Assembly: GCA_963850765.1 (NCBI GenBank)
Contig: CAWKMN010000001.1
Coordinates: 124,001 to 188,000, forward strand
Direction: 5' to 3'
Length of the DNA: 64,000 nucleotides
DNA from: CAWKMN01 sp963850765
GTDB lineage: Bacteria; Chloroflexota; Anaerolineae; Aggregatilineales; Aggregatilineaceae
Position numbers and translations under genes: made by a program. This document shows positions 45,504 through 54,462 of the stretch, piece after piece (position 1 is the stretch's first letter; every line of letters starts with the position of its first letter). The notes under the pieces were generated by a model. The model searched no databases. It was not told the DNA's origin and was given only the letters and a program-made list of their open reading frames with translations.

Positions 45504-46727
45504 CCACGGAGTGGCTGAGGAGAGGACATGTTGGAAAGTAGGGGTTGAAAAGGGAGTTCATCGTTCACACTGGCAAGTTACGACACTAACCAGGGAGTGA
45601 ACGATGAACCATCGACTATTATATCAAATGGAACAACACATCATGGCCCGATTGCCCTGTTTGAATAGCTGGCAAGGGGCGAATGTGGCCTTGTTCAGCA
45701 TGGGCGTGATCGAAGCGGAAAGCTGTCAGCAAGGGGCGGTGGCGCGGAAGGTGAGTTGTGGGGAGAAGGTAGCAAGCGCGGAGCGACGCTGGCGGCGGCT
45801 GTTGGAGAATGCGCACTTTCCGCTAGAGGCCGTTTTCGGGGAGTGGGTGAGTTGGGTGGTGAGCGCCTTAGGGGCTAAGCAGCTGACCTTGCTCGTGGAT
45901 GAGACCAAATTGAGCGAGCGGATCGGCGTGATGCTGGTCGGGATCGCCTGGGAAGGACGCTGTTTGCCACTCGTCTGGCGTACCTATCGCGCCAATTGGG
46001 CTGGGGCGTACCCCGCCGAAGGGCAAGTTCACATGATTGAAAAGTTGTTGCACGTGATCCATGCCCACCTTCCCCCCGAGACGGCGGTCTTAGTGCTGGC
46101 CGATCGCGGGATTGGCACCTCGCCGGCCCTGTGTCGGGCGGTGGATGCGCTGGGTTGGTCGTATCTCTTTCGTGTCACCTGTCAAACTAAACTCGTGGCG
46201 GAGGATGGCGAGTGGACGATTGCCGCCAAGTGCAACCGGGTGAGATTTGGGCGGCGTCCGGTCAGATCTTCAAACAACGCGGGCGTATTCCGGCTCATGC
46301 CCGTGCTTTATGGGACGTTGGCTATGACGAACCCTGGGCCTTAGTCACCAATGATGACCGTTTGACGGGCCATGAGTATGCCCGTCGCAATTGGCAAGAA
46401 CAAAGTTTTCGTGACCTCAAAAGTGGCGGCTGGCATTGGGGCGACAGTCGGATTCGCCAGCCCGACCACGTAGCCCGTTTGCTGGTCATCCTGGTTTTGG
46501 CTTATGTCTGGGTCATCGCGCTCGGTAGTCAAGCGGTGGCCGCCCAGCGCGCCCATGCCTTAATCCGGCGGGCCGGTGCTGCGCCCCAACGCTGTGTCAG
46601 TCTGTTTAAAGACGGCTTGACGTTCTTTGTCGAGGTCGTCCAACGCTTCTCCGTTTATCGGGATTTGCTCTTTATTCACGACCAACGCTTTACTTGAAAA
46701 CATGTCCTCTCCTCAGCCACGCGGTGG
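45504..46727. mobile_element. IS4-family-like insertion sequence with target duplication
   Basis: The element proper is 45515-46716 (1202 bp) with perfect 18-bp inverted ends CTGAGGAGAGGACATGTT / AACATGTCCTCTCCTCAG. It is flanked by near-identical 11-bp repeats, CCACGGAGTGG (45504-45514) and CCACGCGGTGG (46717-46727), differing at two central positions, which fits the 10-13-bp duplications of IS4 relatives. The target is the palindromic core of an interspersed repeat. The only gene inside is the transposase. Confidence 0.8.
45604..46697 (+). CDS. IS4-family DDE transposase (one frameshift)
   Basis: The frame encodes about 364 residues in two pieces joined near 46215. Catalytic candidates are Asp in LTLLVDETKLSERIG, Asp in VLVLADRGIGTSPAL and Glu in the Y/W-x-x-E-x-x-F-x-D-L-K motif (RNWQEQSFRDLKSGGWHWGD), characteristic of IS4-type enzymes with the beta-strand insertion domain. 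The one-base shift would inactivate it unless it is a sequence error or programmed frameshift; no obvious slippery heptamer is seen at the junction. Confidence 0.82.
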
Positions 46728-47045
46728 AGAGGGGGAAAACGCGCGCCGCCAAGTCCCTCTCCACCGCGTGGGGAGGGATTTAGGGAGGGGCCAACCCGCC
46801 CAGAAGCGCTTAAGTTGACACCTATGGGGGAAGCGCGGCTTGTCTCCCCTCTCCATCCAAGATGGAGAGGGGCCGGGGGTGAGGCCCTTCGTAGCGGGCG
46901 GGGCAAGCCCGCAGTCCTCGCAAGTTGCCATGTCGGGCGAGTTTGCTTAAATTTGGATATAGTGCCGCTGATAACAAACCATTCTAGTCTTCAGGCTTAT
47001 AAAACCTGTTTTTTATCTTAAATATTGCTATAATTGAAGGGGGGC
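46728..47045. repeat. Palindromic repeats right of the IS element and AT-rich promoter region
   Basis: The right half of the split palindrome ends GGATTTAGGGAGGGGCC (46797). A CCCCTCTCCATCCAAGATGG unit ending GGGGGTGAGGCC (46847-46886) follows. An AT-rich stretch (46960-47040) contains TATAAT at about 47030, a likely -10 box for the cox operon. No gene is seen in the 46717-47147 gap. Confidence 0.6.
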
Positions 47046-47147
47046 TTTATCTGTGAAACTCGTCACCCATCGACCGACCGGCAATGCTCGGTGGCGCGCC
47101 TCCGTAATCTCAGCACGCAGTGATAAACAAGGACTCAACCCAGGACG

Positions 47148-48258
47148 ATGCATATGACACACAAGGGGCTTTCCAGGTGGTTGTGGCTGGCCGTATCCAG
47201 GCTGGCTGTTGCGCTGTCAGCGCTGCTGCTTGCAGCACTGCTGCCGGCACAGGTGGCATGGGCGCATGGCCCTTCGGACGGAGGAGCCGATCGGGGTGAT
47301 ATTAATGGGCTGTTCACCATCATTTTCTGGATGTCGGTCCCGGTCTTTCTGCTGGTCGAGGGGCTGATCCTGTTTGCGATTATCCGCTACCGGCGGCGGC
47401 ATAAAGACGAACAGCCGGAGCAGATCGCGGGCAGCCGCAGGTTGGAACTGGCCTGGACCGATTTTATCGTTTGTAATCATCGGGGTGATTTTTGTGTTCA
47501 CCTATCGCTTCATGACGACCGAGTACGAGGCGGAAGCCGATAACGAAGAGGGCACGCCCGATTACACGGTCCACGTCGAAGGTTATATGTTTAACTGGGA
47601 TTATGAATACTTTCGGAGCGAAGGCATCGAAACGGGCGTGAAAACCACCCACCACCTGACTCTGCCGGCGGACACCCTGGTGCTGCTGGAGATCACCTCG
47701 CGCGACGTGCAGCACAGCTTTTGGGTGCCCGATCTGGCCGGCAAGGTCGATGCGATCCCCGGCCACGAAAACAGCATGTGGCTTAAGATCGATGAGCCAG
47801 GGCTGTACAAAGGCAACTGCGCGGAATACTGCGGCACGATGCATTACGATATGCTGATTGAACTTGAAGCGCTCGAACCGGCCGCGTTTGAGACGTGGCT
47901 CAGCGATCAGGAAGCCAAAGCGGGCGAGCTTCAGGCCATGGGCACCGATATGGAGTCCGAACTGCCGCCCGGTGATGCGGAACGCGGCGAAGCGCTCTTC
48001 AGCAGCCCCGATCTGGCCTGCTCCAACTGCCACGGCGCTCAGCCCGGCGCGGGACCGGCACTCTCGGAGATTCGCGATGATATGGGCGAACACGAGGGGT
48101 ACACCGTTGATGAATATCTGCGTGAAGCCATCCTGCTGCCGTGCGAGCACGAACTCGAGGATTACAACTGCGAGATAATGCCGTCCGATTATGGCGAGAA
48201 GCTGGACGCGCAAATGCTGGCCGACCTGATCGAATCTTTGAAATCCGATAACGATTAA
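47148..48258 (+). CDS. coxB: Cytochrome c oxidase subunit II with C-terminal cytochrome c domain (one frameshift)
   Basis: The protein of about 370 residues has a signal peptide, two transmembrane helices (TIIFWMSVPVFLLVEGLILF; FVIIGVIFVFTYRF, entered after a one-base shift near 47460), the CuA domain with QHSFWVPDLAGKVDAIPG and CAEYCGTMHYDM (Cys-x3-Cys-x3-His-x2-Met), then a c-type heme site CSNCH near the C-terminus. This makes it a caa3-type subunit II that accepts electrons through its own heme c. ATG 47148 or 47154 may be used; AGGA suits the latter. It is the first gene of the coxBACD operon. Confidence 0.9.
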
Positions 48259-48267
48259 GCGGAGATA

Positions 48268-49908
48268 ATGTCGATGGCAACTATAGCGACACCTCATCCG
48301 GCGACCTACCGACCTCAAGGGATCATGGCGTGGCTAACCACTGTCGATCACAAGAAGATCGGCATCATGTACGTGCTGACCACCTTCACGTTCTTTGTCA
48401 TCGGGGTGTTTCTGGCGCAGATTCTGCGCTTTGAGCTGGCCGAGCCGGGCGGGCAGTTTGTGTCCGCTGAAACCTATAATCAGATCTTTACCATACACGG
48501 CTCGACCATGATCTTTCTGTTCGTGATCCCGATGCTGGCCGGGTTGGCAAACTACTTCGTGCCGCTGATGATCGGCGCGCGCGATATGGCCTTCCCGCGC
48601 ATCAATGCGCTGAGCTTCTGGCTGCTGCTGGCCGGCGGGCTGACCATGTACGCCGGTTTCCTGACGGACGGCGGCCCCGCCGCGCAGGGCTGGACCAATT
48701 ATGTCCCGCTCAGCAGCAAGGACTACGCGCCAAGCGTCGGCACGGATCTGTGGCTGATCGCCGTGGCGCTGGTCGGCACCTCGTCGCTGATGGGTGGGGT
48801 GAACTTCATCGTCACGATCTTCAAGCTGCGCGCGCCCGGTATGACGCTGATGCGCATGCCGCTCTTTGTCTGGACGGTGCTCACGATGGCCTTCATGATC
48901 CTGGCCGCGACCCCCATCCTGACCGGCGCAGGCGTGATGCTGCTGCTGGATCGCAACATCGGCACGCAGTTCTTTAACCCGGAAGCGGGCGGCGATCCCG
49001 TGCTGTGGCAGCATCTCTTCTGGTTCTACTCGCACCCGGCGGTGTATATCATCGTGCTGCCGGCGATGGGCATCATCTCCGAGGTGATCCCCGTGTTCTC
49101 GCGCAAGCCGATCTTCGGTTATACCTCGATGGTGATTGCCACCGTGGCGATCGGCGGGCAGGGTTTCGCGACCTGGGCCCATCACATGTATACCATCGGC
49201 CTGCCGCCGGCGATTGAGCTGTTTTTCGTGATCTCGACCATGATCATCGCCGTGCCGACCGGGATCAAGATCTTCAACTGGATTTTCACCATGATCGGCG
49301 GCTCGCTGAAGTTTGATACTCCGATGCTCTATGCGGTCGGCTTCCTCGCGACCTTCCTGATGGGCGGCATCACCGGCGTGATGCAGTCGATCCTGCCGAT
49401 TGACGAGGTCGTGTCCGACTCGATGTGGATGGTGGCCCACCTGCACTATGCCGTGTTTGGCGGCGGCGGCTTCGGTATTTTCGCCGGGCTGTATTACTGG
49501 TGGCCGAAGATGTTCGGCTACAAGCTGGACGAGCGCCTGGGCAAGATCCAGTTCTGGACGCTGTTTATCGGCTTCCATGTCACCTACTTCCCGCTGCACA
49601 TCCTGGGCCTGTGGGGCATGCCGCGCCGCGTGTTCGACTACGACGCCGACCGGGGCTGGACTGAGCTTAATGTGCTGTCGACGGTGGGCGGCGTGCTGAT
49701 GGGGATCTCGGTGCTGATCCTGGTCTACAACATGATCCGCAGCGCCCGTTCACACGAGCCGGCGGGCGATAATCCCTGGCAGGGTGATACGCTGGAATGG
49801 ATGACCTCGTCGCCGCCGCCAGAGTATAACTTCGCGCGGGTGCCGGTGGTTCACAGCCGCCGCCCGGCGCGTGATGCACGATTGGGCCTGAGTGCAGAGG
49901 GGGATTAA
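48268..49908 (+). CDS. coxA: Cytochrome c oxidase subunit I, A2 type
   Basis: The 546-residue protein is the heme a/a3-CuB subunit of the proton-pumping terminal oxidase. The 12 helices include TIHGSTMIFLFVIPMLAGLA (low-spin heme His), FWFYSHPAVYIIVLPAMGII and FATWAHHMYTIGL (CuB His pair), and VAHLHYAVFGGG (heme a3 and a His). The active-site helix reads YSHPAVY instead of GHPEVY, so the D-channel Glu is replaced by the Tyr-Ser pair that defines A2-type enzymes. A second ATG at 48274 has better spacing from GGAG. The gene lies 10 bases after coxB. Confidence 0.94.
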   Translation: MSMATIATPHPATYRPQGIMAWLTTVDHKKIGIMYVLTTFTFFVIGVFLAQILRFELAEPGGQFVSAETYNQIFTIHGSTMIFLFVIPMLAGLANYFVPLMIGARDMAFPRINALSFWLLLAGGLTMYAGFLTDGGPAAQGWTNYVPLSSKDYAPSVGTDLWLIAVALVGTSSLMGGVNFIVTIFKLRAPGMTLMRMPLFVWTVLTMAFMILAATPILTGAGVMLLLDRNIGTQFFNPEAGGDPVLWQHLFWFYSHPAVYIIVLPAMGIISEVIPVFSRKPIFGYTSMVIATVAIGGQGFATWAHHMYTIGLPPAIELFFVISTMIIAVPTGIKIFNWIFTMIGGSLKFDTPMLYAVGFLATFLMGGITGVMQSILPIDEVVSDSMWMVAHLHYAVFGGGGFGIFAGLYYWWPKMFGYKLDERLGKIQFWTLFIGFHVTYFPLHILGLWGMPRRVFDYDADRGWTELNVLSTVGGVLMGISVLILVYNMIRSARSHEPAGDNPWQGDTLEWMTSSPPPEYNFARVPVVHSRRPARDARLGLSAEGD

Positions 49909-49910
49909 GG

Positions 49911-50729
49911 ATGAGCCACGTCGTCGTAGCCGAGGAGTTGGAAGAACAGGTTGAAGTTGAAATTGAAGAGGGGATCCATGACGCCGGCACGGTCGCGCCT
50001 GAGGATATTCACCTGCCGCCGTCTACCATTGCGCCGCTGATCGTCGGGATCGGGGTGACGCTGCTGCTGGTGGGCATGATCGCGCCGGTGCTGGGGGTAA
50101 TCGGCCTGGTGATCACGGCGGTCGGCGGGCTGCGCATGGCGCGCTTCCCCGAAGTTGAGATGCCCGCGGCATTTCTGAAGCAGATCAACAACCGCAAGCT
50201 CGGCATGTGGGCGTTTATCGCGTCCGAAGTGATGTTTTTCACATCGCTGATCGCCACGTTTATCTCGTTCAAGCTGGATCACGCAGCGGCGTTCAAGGAA
50301 GCGCACGACGTCCTGAGCCTGCCGCTGGCAACGATCGGCACGACGGTGCTGATCTTCAGCAGCTTTGCGGTGGTGATGGGCCTGGAAGCGATCCAGTCCA
50401 GCGACCGGCGGGTGTTCTTCAACTGGATGGGCCTCACCATCCTGTTCGGCGCGATGTTCCTCGGCATCCAGGCGTTCGAGTGGTACGAGCTGATGCACGA
50501 GGGTATCAAGGCGGATGACGTCTTCGGGACCGTCTTTTTCAGCACGACCGGCTTTCACGGGCTGCACGTGCTGGGCGGCGTCGTCTGGCTGAGCCTGATC
50601 ATGCTGCGGGCGTCGCGCGGGGAATATTCCGCCGAGAACAACCTGGGCATTGAGTTGTTCGGGCTGTACTGGCACTTCGTGGACGTCGTGTGGATCGTGC
50701 TGTTCACGGTCATCTACCTGATCAGCTAG
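49911..50729 (+). CDS. coxC: Cytochrome c oxidase subunit III
   Basis: The 272-residue protein starts with an acidic tail and two helices with no counterpart in short CoxC proteins. The usual five-helix core follows: LGMWAFIASEVMFFTSLIAT, EWYELMHEGI, FFSTTGFHGLHVLGGVVWLS and LYWHFVDVVWIVLFTVIYL. Subunit III stabilises proton uptake by subunit I. It lies 3 bases after coxA. The N-terminal extension (residues 1-75) looks like an additional membrane hairpin, as seen in some caa3 operons where small subunits are fused. Confidence 0.92.
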   Translation: MSHVVVAEELEEQVEVEIEEGIHDAGTVAPEDIHLPPSTIAPLIVGIGVTLLLVGMIAPVLGVIGLVITAVGGLRMARFPEVEMPAAFLKQINNRKLGMWAFIASEVMFFTSLIATFISFKLDHAAAFKEAHDVLSLPLATIGTTVLIFSSFAVVMGLEAIQSSDRRVFFNWMGLTILFGAMFLGIQAFEWYELMHEGIKADDVFGTVFFSTTGFHGLHVLGGVVWLSLIMLRASRGEYSAENNLGIELFGLYWHFVDVVWIVLFTVIYLIS

Positions 50730-50740
50730 CGAGGGCGAAG

Positions 50741-51328
50741 ATGAGCGATCAAGCGTTATGGATCACCTTGTGGGTTGCCAGCGGCGCGTTTATCGGCGGC
50801 GTCGTGACACCGCTGGTCGTTGAAAATCGGCGGCTGAGCGGTTTTCTGGCGATGCTGATCGGCGTGGTTGTTGGCGCGGTGGGCCATGTGATCTTTCTGC
50901 TCCCGCTGTGGCTGATGCTGGGACGTCGGCCATCAGATCGGACCGATCAACGCCCGGCGTGGCAGCGTGATATGGCCGAGTTCGGCCGCGTTGGGGAACC
51001 GGCTCCCGCCTTTTCGTCGCGGGAAGCGCTGGCGCAGTTTCGGCGGCTGCTGTGGCCCGCGCCGCGTGCCGACGGCCATTCGCACCGGCAGGCGTATGTC
51101 AGCGTCTTTGTCGCCCTGGCGATCATCACCGCGATCGAGGTGCTGCTGACCGTGCTCGATCTGGGCATCTCGATGACCGGGCCGCTGGTTATGCTGTCGT
51201 CGCTCAAGGTGCTGTTGGTGGTGCTGTTCTTCATGCACCTGCGTTATGACAGCCGGTGGTATTCCGCCGTGTTTGTGTATACGGTGCCGTTCGCGGCGCT
51301 GGTGCTGATCATCCTGGCGCTGGCGTAA
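50741..51328 (+). CDS. Cytochrome c oxidase subunit IV-like membrane protein
   Basis: The 195-residue protein has two N-terminal helices (WITLWVASGAFIGGVVTPLV; LIGVVVGAVGHVIFLLPLWL), a soluble linker, then the prokaryotic COX4 pattern VSVFVALAIITAIEVLLTVL and SSLKVLLVVLFFMHLRYDSR followed by a last helix. Such subunits aid CuB assembly and oxidase stability. It starts 12 bases after coxC with GAGGGCG upstream and is the last gene before a terminator. Confidence 0.82.
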   Translation: MSDQALWITLWVASGAFIGGVVTPLVVENRRLSGFLAMLIGVVVGAVGHVIFLLPLWLMLGRRPSDRTDQRPAWQRDMAEFGRVGEPAPAFSSREALAQFRRLLWPAPRADGHSHRQAYVSVFVALAIITAIEVLLTVLDLGISMTGPLVMLSSLKVLLVVLFFMHLRYDSRWYSAVFVYTVPFAALVLIILALA

Positions 51329-51356
51329 CGTCCGCGCTGCCGCAGGGTTCATATGA

Positions 51357-51382
51357 GCGTCTCCGGATCAGGAGGCGTTTTT
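51357..51382 (+). terminator. Terminator after the cox operon
   Basis: GCGTCTCC pairs with GGAGGCGT (8 bp with two G-T pairs) followed by TTTTTG, 29 bases after the COX4-like stop. Confidence 0.65.
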
Positions 51383-51410
51383 GTTGGCAGGATGCAGAAG
51401 GAAACACGCT

Positions 51411-51932
51411 ATGGCGGGAGCATACGCCGGGCCGCTGCCCGGATCGTACTGGGTGCAGGAAGCCAGCGCGCTGGCCGGTAGACTGCTGGCCGGCCCTTAT
51501 CCCGGATCGCCTGTGCCCGACGTCATGCAGGCGCGGCTGCGGGCGCTGCTGGATGCCGGAGTCACCTGTTTTGTCGATTTAACCCAAAGCCACGAGCGCG
51601 AAGCCTATTCACCCCTGCTGCCAGAAGGTGTACAATACCAGCGTTTCCCCATCCCCGATTTTACCGTGCCGCCAGACGATCAGATGATGGACATCCTGGA
51701 TACGCTGGATCGGTTGCTGGCCGATGGGCACACGATCTATCTGCACTGCTGGGGAGGGGTTGGGCGCACCGGGACCACGGTGGGGTGTTTCTGGGTGCGG
51801 CACGGCATGCCCGGCATTGAGGCGCTGGAGGAAATCACACGCCGCCGGCGGCATGACGACTCACCTGACACCGATGATCAGCGCCAATTGGTCATTCGTT
51901 GGAACGAAGTAGAGGAAAAGCATCGAAGATGA
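51411..51932 (+). CDS. Dual-specificity/tyrosine-type protein phosphatase (first of tandem pair)
   Basis: The 173-residue protein has the P-loop HCWGGVGRTGT (Cys-x5-Arg) near residue 112 and the general-acid Asp in IPDFTVPPDD, the arrangement of cysteine-based phosphatases. The N-terminal half (SYWVQEASALAGRLLAGPYP) is shared with the next gene, showing tandem duplication. ATG 51411 is preferred because AAGGA precedes it by 8 bases. Its stop overlaps the next start (ATGA). Substrate unknown: phosphotyrosine proteins or a phosphorylated small molecule. Confidence 0.8.
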   Translation: MAGAYAGPLPGSYWVQEASALAGRLLAGPYPGSPVPDVMQARLRALLDAGVTCFVDLTQSHEREAYSPLLPEGVQYQRFPIPDFTVPPDDQMMDILDTLDRLLADGHTIYLHCWGGVGRTGTTVGCFWVRHGMPGIEALEEITRRRRHDDSPDTDDQRQLVIRWNEVEEKHRR

Positions 51933-52453
51933 GTGATGAGCATTCACTGCCCTATGGGGTGTATTGGGTACAGGAAGCCAGCCCGCTGGCCGGCAGCCTG
52001 TTGGCCGGACCGAACCCGGCATCGTGGAACGATAACCAGACCCGGCAGCGCCTCCGCCGCCTGCTGGATCTTGGCGTGACGTTTTTTATCGATCTCACCG
52101 AGGCGAACGAGGCGAAAAATTACCACGTGCTGCTGAGCCGCGAGGCGGCCATGATGCGGCGGGACGTGGTCTACCGCCAGATGTCGATCCGGGACATGGA
52201 CATCCCCGCGCAGGATCATATGGCGGCGATTCTGGACATGATCGACACGGCCATCAGCCGGGGACACGTCGTCTATGTCCACTGTATGGCGGGGTTGGGC
52301 CGCACGGGCACCGTCGTCGGGTGCTATCTTGTGCGGCATGGGCTGGCCGGGCAGGCTGCGCTCGACAAGATCACGCGGCTGCGCGGGGGTCGTATCGATT
52401 CGCCGCAGACGGATGAACAGTGTTTCATGGTCCGCACCTGGGGCGAGGGGTAA
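51929..52453 (+). CDS. Dual-specificity/tyrosine-type protein phosphatase (second of tandem pair)
   Basis: The 174-residue paralogue of the preceding gene has the P-loop HCMAGLGRTGT and the acid loop IRDMDIPAQD. The N-terminus (GVYWVQEASPLAGSLLAGPN) closely matches its neighbour. It starts inside the stop codon of the first gene, so both are translated together, and a strong terminator follows 72 bases later. Confidence 0.8.
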   Translation: MSDEHSLPYGVYWVQEASPLAGSLLAGPNPASWNDNQTRQRLRRLLDLGVTFFIDLTEANEAKNYHVLLSREAAMMRRDVVYRQMSIRDMDIPAQDHMAAILDMIDTAISRGHVVYVHCMAGLGRTGTVVGCYLVRHGLAGQAALDKITRLRGGRIDSPQTDEQCFMVRTWGEG

Positions 52454-52524
52454 GGGCAGCGCCAAACATTGTATCGGAAGCTTGTCGCCGGACGTTAAAA
52501 CGGTCCGGCTATAGAGGAAAAAGT

Positions 52525-52572
52525 CCGCTGAAGGGACTCTGAGCAGCACCTTCAGCGGGCTTTCTGGTTTTT
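52525..52572 (+). terminator. Rho-independent terminator after phosphatase pair
   Basis: CCGCTGAAGG (52525-52534) and CCTTCAGCGG (52549-52558) form a perfect 10-bp stem, followed by a T-rich tract. Confidence 0.85.
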
Positions 52573-52626
52573 ATCATAGCCGCAAGGTTTATTGCTCTAT
52601 TTCATGGGTATCAGGCAAATTGTCTT

Positions 52627-52713
52627 GTAGGGGAGCACCTCGTGTGCTCCCAGTCGCGCAGAGCGCGACACGCGGCCGCGCCGCGTTGGGCGGACACAAG
52701 GTCCGCCCCTACA
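52627..52713. repeat. Composite repeat GTAGGGGAGCAC...GTCCGCCCCTAC
   Basis: This repeat has an outer GTAGGGG / CCCCTAC pair and an inner GAGCACCTCGTGTGCTC hairpin followed by CGCGCAGAGCGCG. Kin lie at 30953 and 63079. It is just after the HAD gene's stop on the other strand. Confidence 0.7.
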
Positions 52714-52720
52714 AGATCTG

Positions 52721-53917
52721 TTACCCGATGATCAATTCCAACCCCGCGTTGATGTCGTCCACCAGATGATCCGCGACTGCGGCCAGCGCCGCGCGTTTGT
52801 CCGGGTTGGGCGAGACGCCCACGCCGATAAAGGACACGTCCAGCCCGGCCTGTGCCAGCCGTTCGACCGCCTGCCGGGTGGCGCTGATCCCCCCGACGGA
52901 ATCTTCAAAGACGACGACGCGCGCCGGGCTCCCTTGCAGGCTCGCCAGCGGGCCGGTGAGATCGCCGCGTTCGTACAGCGCCGCCGCCGCATAGAGCGCA
53001 TCGATTTCGCTGCGCGATGCTGCCGCGCCGATCGCCGCCAATCCCTGCACCGGGGACGGCTTGATATAGTCCGCCACACCGCGTCCCTCCCGCGAAGCCA
53101 GCCAGCTAACCCGTCCCTGCCCCATCAAAGCCACTTTGCCATCCAGACTGAGCAGTTCGACGGCGAGTTCGGCTTCGGGTGAGTAACCCGAGATCGTGCG
53201 CGCGGCGGCACCGTCCACACCGGGAGGCGGCAGGCTGGGCCGCGCCGTGAAGATCGCAGCGCCGCTGCCGGCGGCACCGCTGCCGGGTGTTTGCAGCCAG
53301 TCCAGCAGGCGCGCGCGGCTGGTATCGCTCAGCAGCGCCCAATCATAGCGATTCAGATAACTCTCGCTCTCGAACGGCGCGGGGTGTCCATAGGTATCGG
53401 CAAAGCGCGCGCTGCCCAGAGTATAGGTCTGAAAGGCGCGCGTCGTCGGTGTGCCGAGGACGTCATACACGTTGCCAAGCAGGGTGCGCAGCACGGCGAG
53501 ACGATCCGCGCTGACCCGCGCGCTGAGCATCTCCAGGTAGCGCGCCGCGGGGAAATGGTGATTGCCGTTTTCGGCATGGATCTGCCGCGCGATGCCGGTA
53601 AAGTCGGGGCGGGTGAGCGTAAGCTGCGCCCCATGAATCGCCTGGACGGTGTCGTCCAGCGTGCCGCCCCACAGATCCGGGCGCTGCTCCACGGCGGCCA
53701 GCAGCAGCGCGCTGATGCACATCGCGCCGGCGTCCCACTCGTTGGTCAGCCCGCACGCCTCAAACACCGCGATCTCGTCGTCAGCCGGACCCATCGCGTC
53801 CTGGCCCATCTGCGCGGCGAAATAATCCACCATGGCGCGCAGCGCGATCTTATAGCCCACCGGGTGAATCAGCACGCCATCGACGTCGAACAGGAGCAGG
53901 GTGCGCAGCGTGCTCAA
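52721..53917 (-). CDS. HAD-superfamily hydrolase-like protein
   Basis: The 398-residue protein starts with the nucleophile motif LLFDVDGVLIHPVGYK (Asp at residues 10 and 12) and has a late acidic motif VVVFEDSVGGISATRQAVER near residue 345, as in haloacid dehalogenase-type phosphatases. A long cap region of about 250 residues with no clear match lies between, including a low-complexity SGAAGSGAA stretch. It overlaps the gene upstream by four bases. Substrate unknown. Confidence 0.72.
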   Translation of the reverse strand: MSTLRTLLLFDVDGVLIHPVGYKIALRAMVDYFAAQMGQDAMGPADDEIAVFEACGLTNEWDAGAMCISALLLAAVEQRPDLWGGTLDDTVQAIHGAQLTLTRPDFTGIARQIHAENGNHHFPAARYLEMLSARVSADRLAVLRTLLGNVYDVLGTPTTRAFQTYTLGSARFADTYGHPAPFESESYLNRYDWALLSDTSRARLLDWLQTPGSGAAGSGAAIFTARPSLPPPGVDGAAARTISGYSPEAELAVELLSLDGKVALMGQGRVSWLASREGRGVADYIKPSPVQGLAAIGAAASRSEIDALYAAAALYERGDLTGPLASLQGSPARVVVFEDSVGGISATRQAVERLAQAGLDVSFIGVGVSPNPDKRAALAAVADHLVDDINAGLELIIG

Positions 53918-54252
53918 CGGGAGTTCGAGTCCCCGGATGGCGCGGCCCGTTCGGCCAGGAACGCCTCGTAGTCGGCGCGATCAACCAGCGTGCCGCCGGA
54001 AACATCCGCCGATACGAAGTTGCGGTTTTTGTCGAAGAAGAACTCGATCTCGATGCGATCAAAGCTGCGCTGCCCGACGACCACTTTGCGCGTATAGTAA
54101 CTGCTGCCATCGTCGCTCGCCGACAGGTCGTTAAAGCGGTGCAGCCGGATGCGGACCACCTCGCCGGTGCGCTTGGCGCGCACGTAGAAGTAGATCCCGT
54201 CCTTGTCGCCGGCATTCGCCCCACCGCCGAACAGCTTTTTCAGGAAATTCAT
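53914..54252 (-). CDS. Small conserved-looking protein, 112 residues
   Basis: Unrecognised. The sequence starts MNFLKKLFGGG, like several small Gly-hinged cytosolic proteins, and then has alternating beta-strands (IYFYVRAKRTGEVVRIRLHR; RIEIEFFFDKNRNFVSADVS). It ends with a short charged helix. Its stop overlaps the HAD start (ATGA), so the two are translationally coupled and probably work together. No transmembrane or catalytic motif is visible. Confidence 0.65.
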   Translation of the reverse strand: MNFLKKLFGGGANAGDKDGIYFYVRAKRTGEVVRIRLHRFNDLSASDDGSSYYTRKVVVGQRSFDRIEIEFFFDKNRNFVSADVSGGTLVDRADYEAFLAERAAPSGDSNSR

Positions 54253-54315
54253 GGGCCTTTATCTCCTCGTTCCCAGTTTCGGGCAAGGATACCACACAGA
54301 CGTGTTCACGGGTAA

Positions 54316-54460
54316 AAAAAAGAAATTTACCACAGAGGGCACAGAGGCCACAGAGAAAAGCAGCAATTAGCCGTTAGCGATTAGCGGTTAGCTCCTGCAA
54401 TTGGCACGCGTGACCGATCATCAAAAACCAAGAACTAATCACCAATAACCAATCACTTCA
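54316..54460. repeat. Mixed repeat tracts
   Basis: ACCACAGAGGGCACAGAGG (54330 on), TTAGCCGTTAGCGATTAGCG (54367 on) and CAAAAACCAAGAACTAATCA (54422 on) follow each other. All three have relatives elsewhere in the window. No coding signal is seen. Confidence 0.55.
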
Positions 54461-54462
54461 TG

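Noticed and set aside
48334..49599. 421-codon frame antisense to coxA
   Set aside because: Same shadow effect; coxA motifs are unmistakable on the plus strand.
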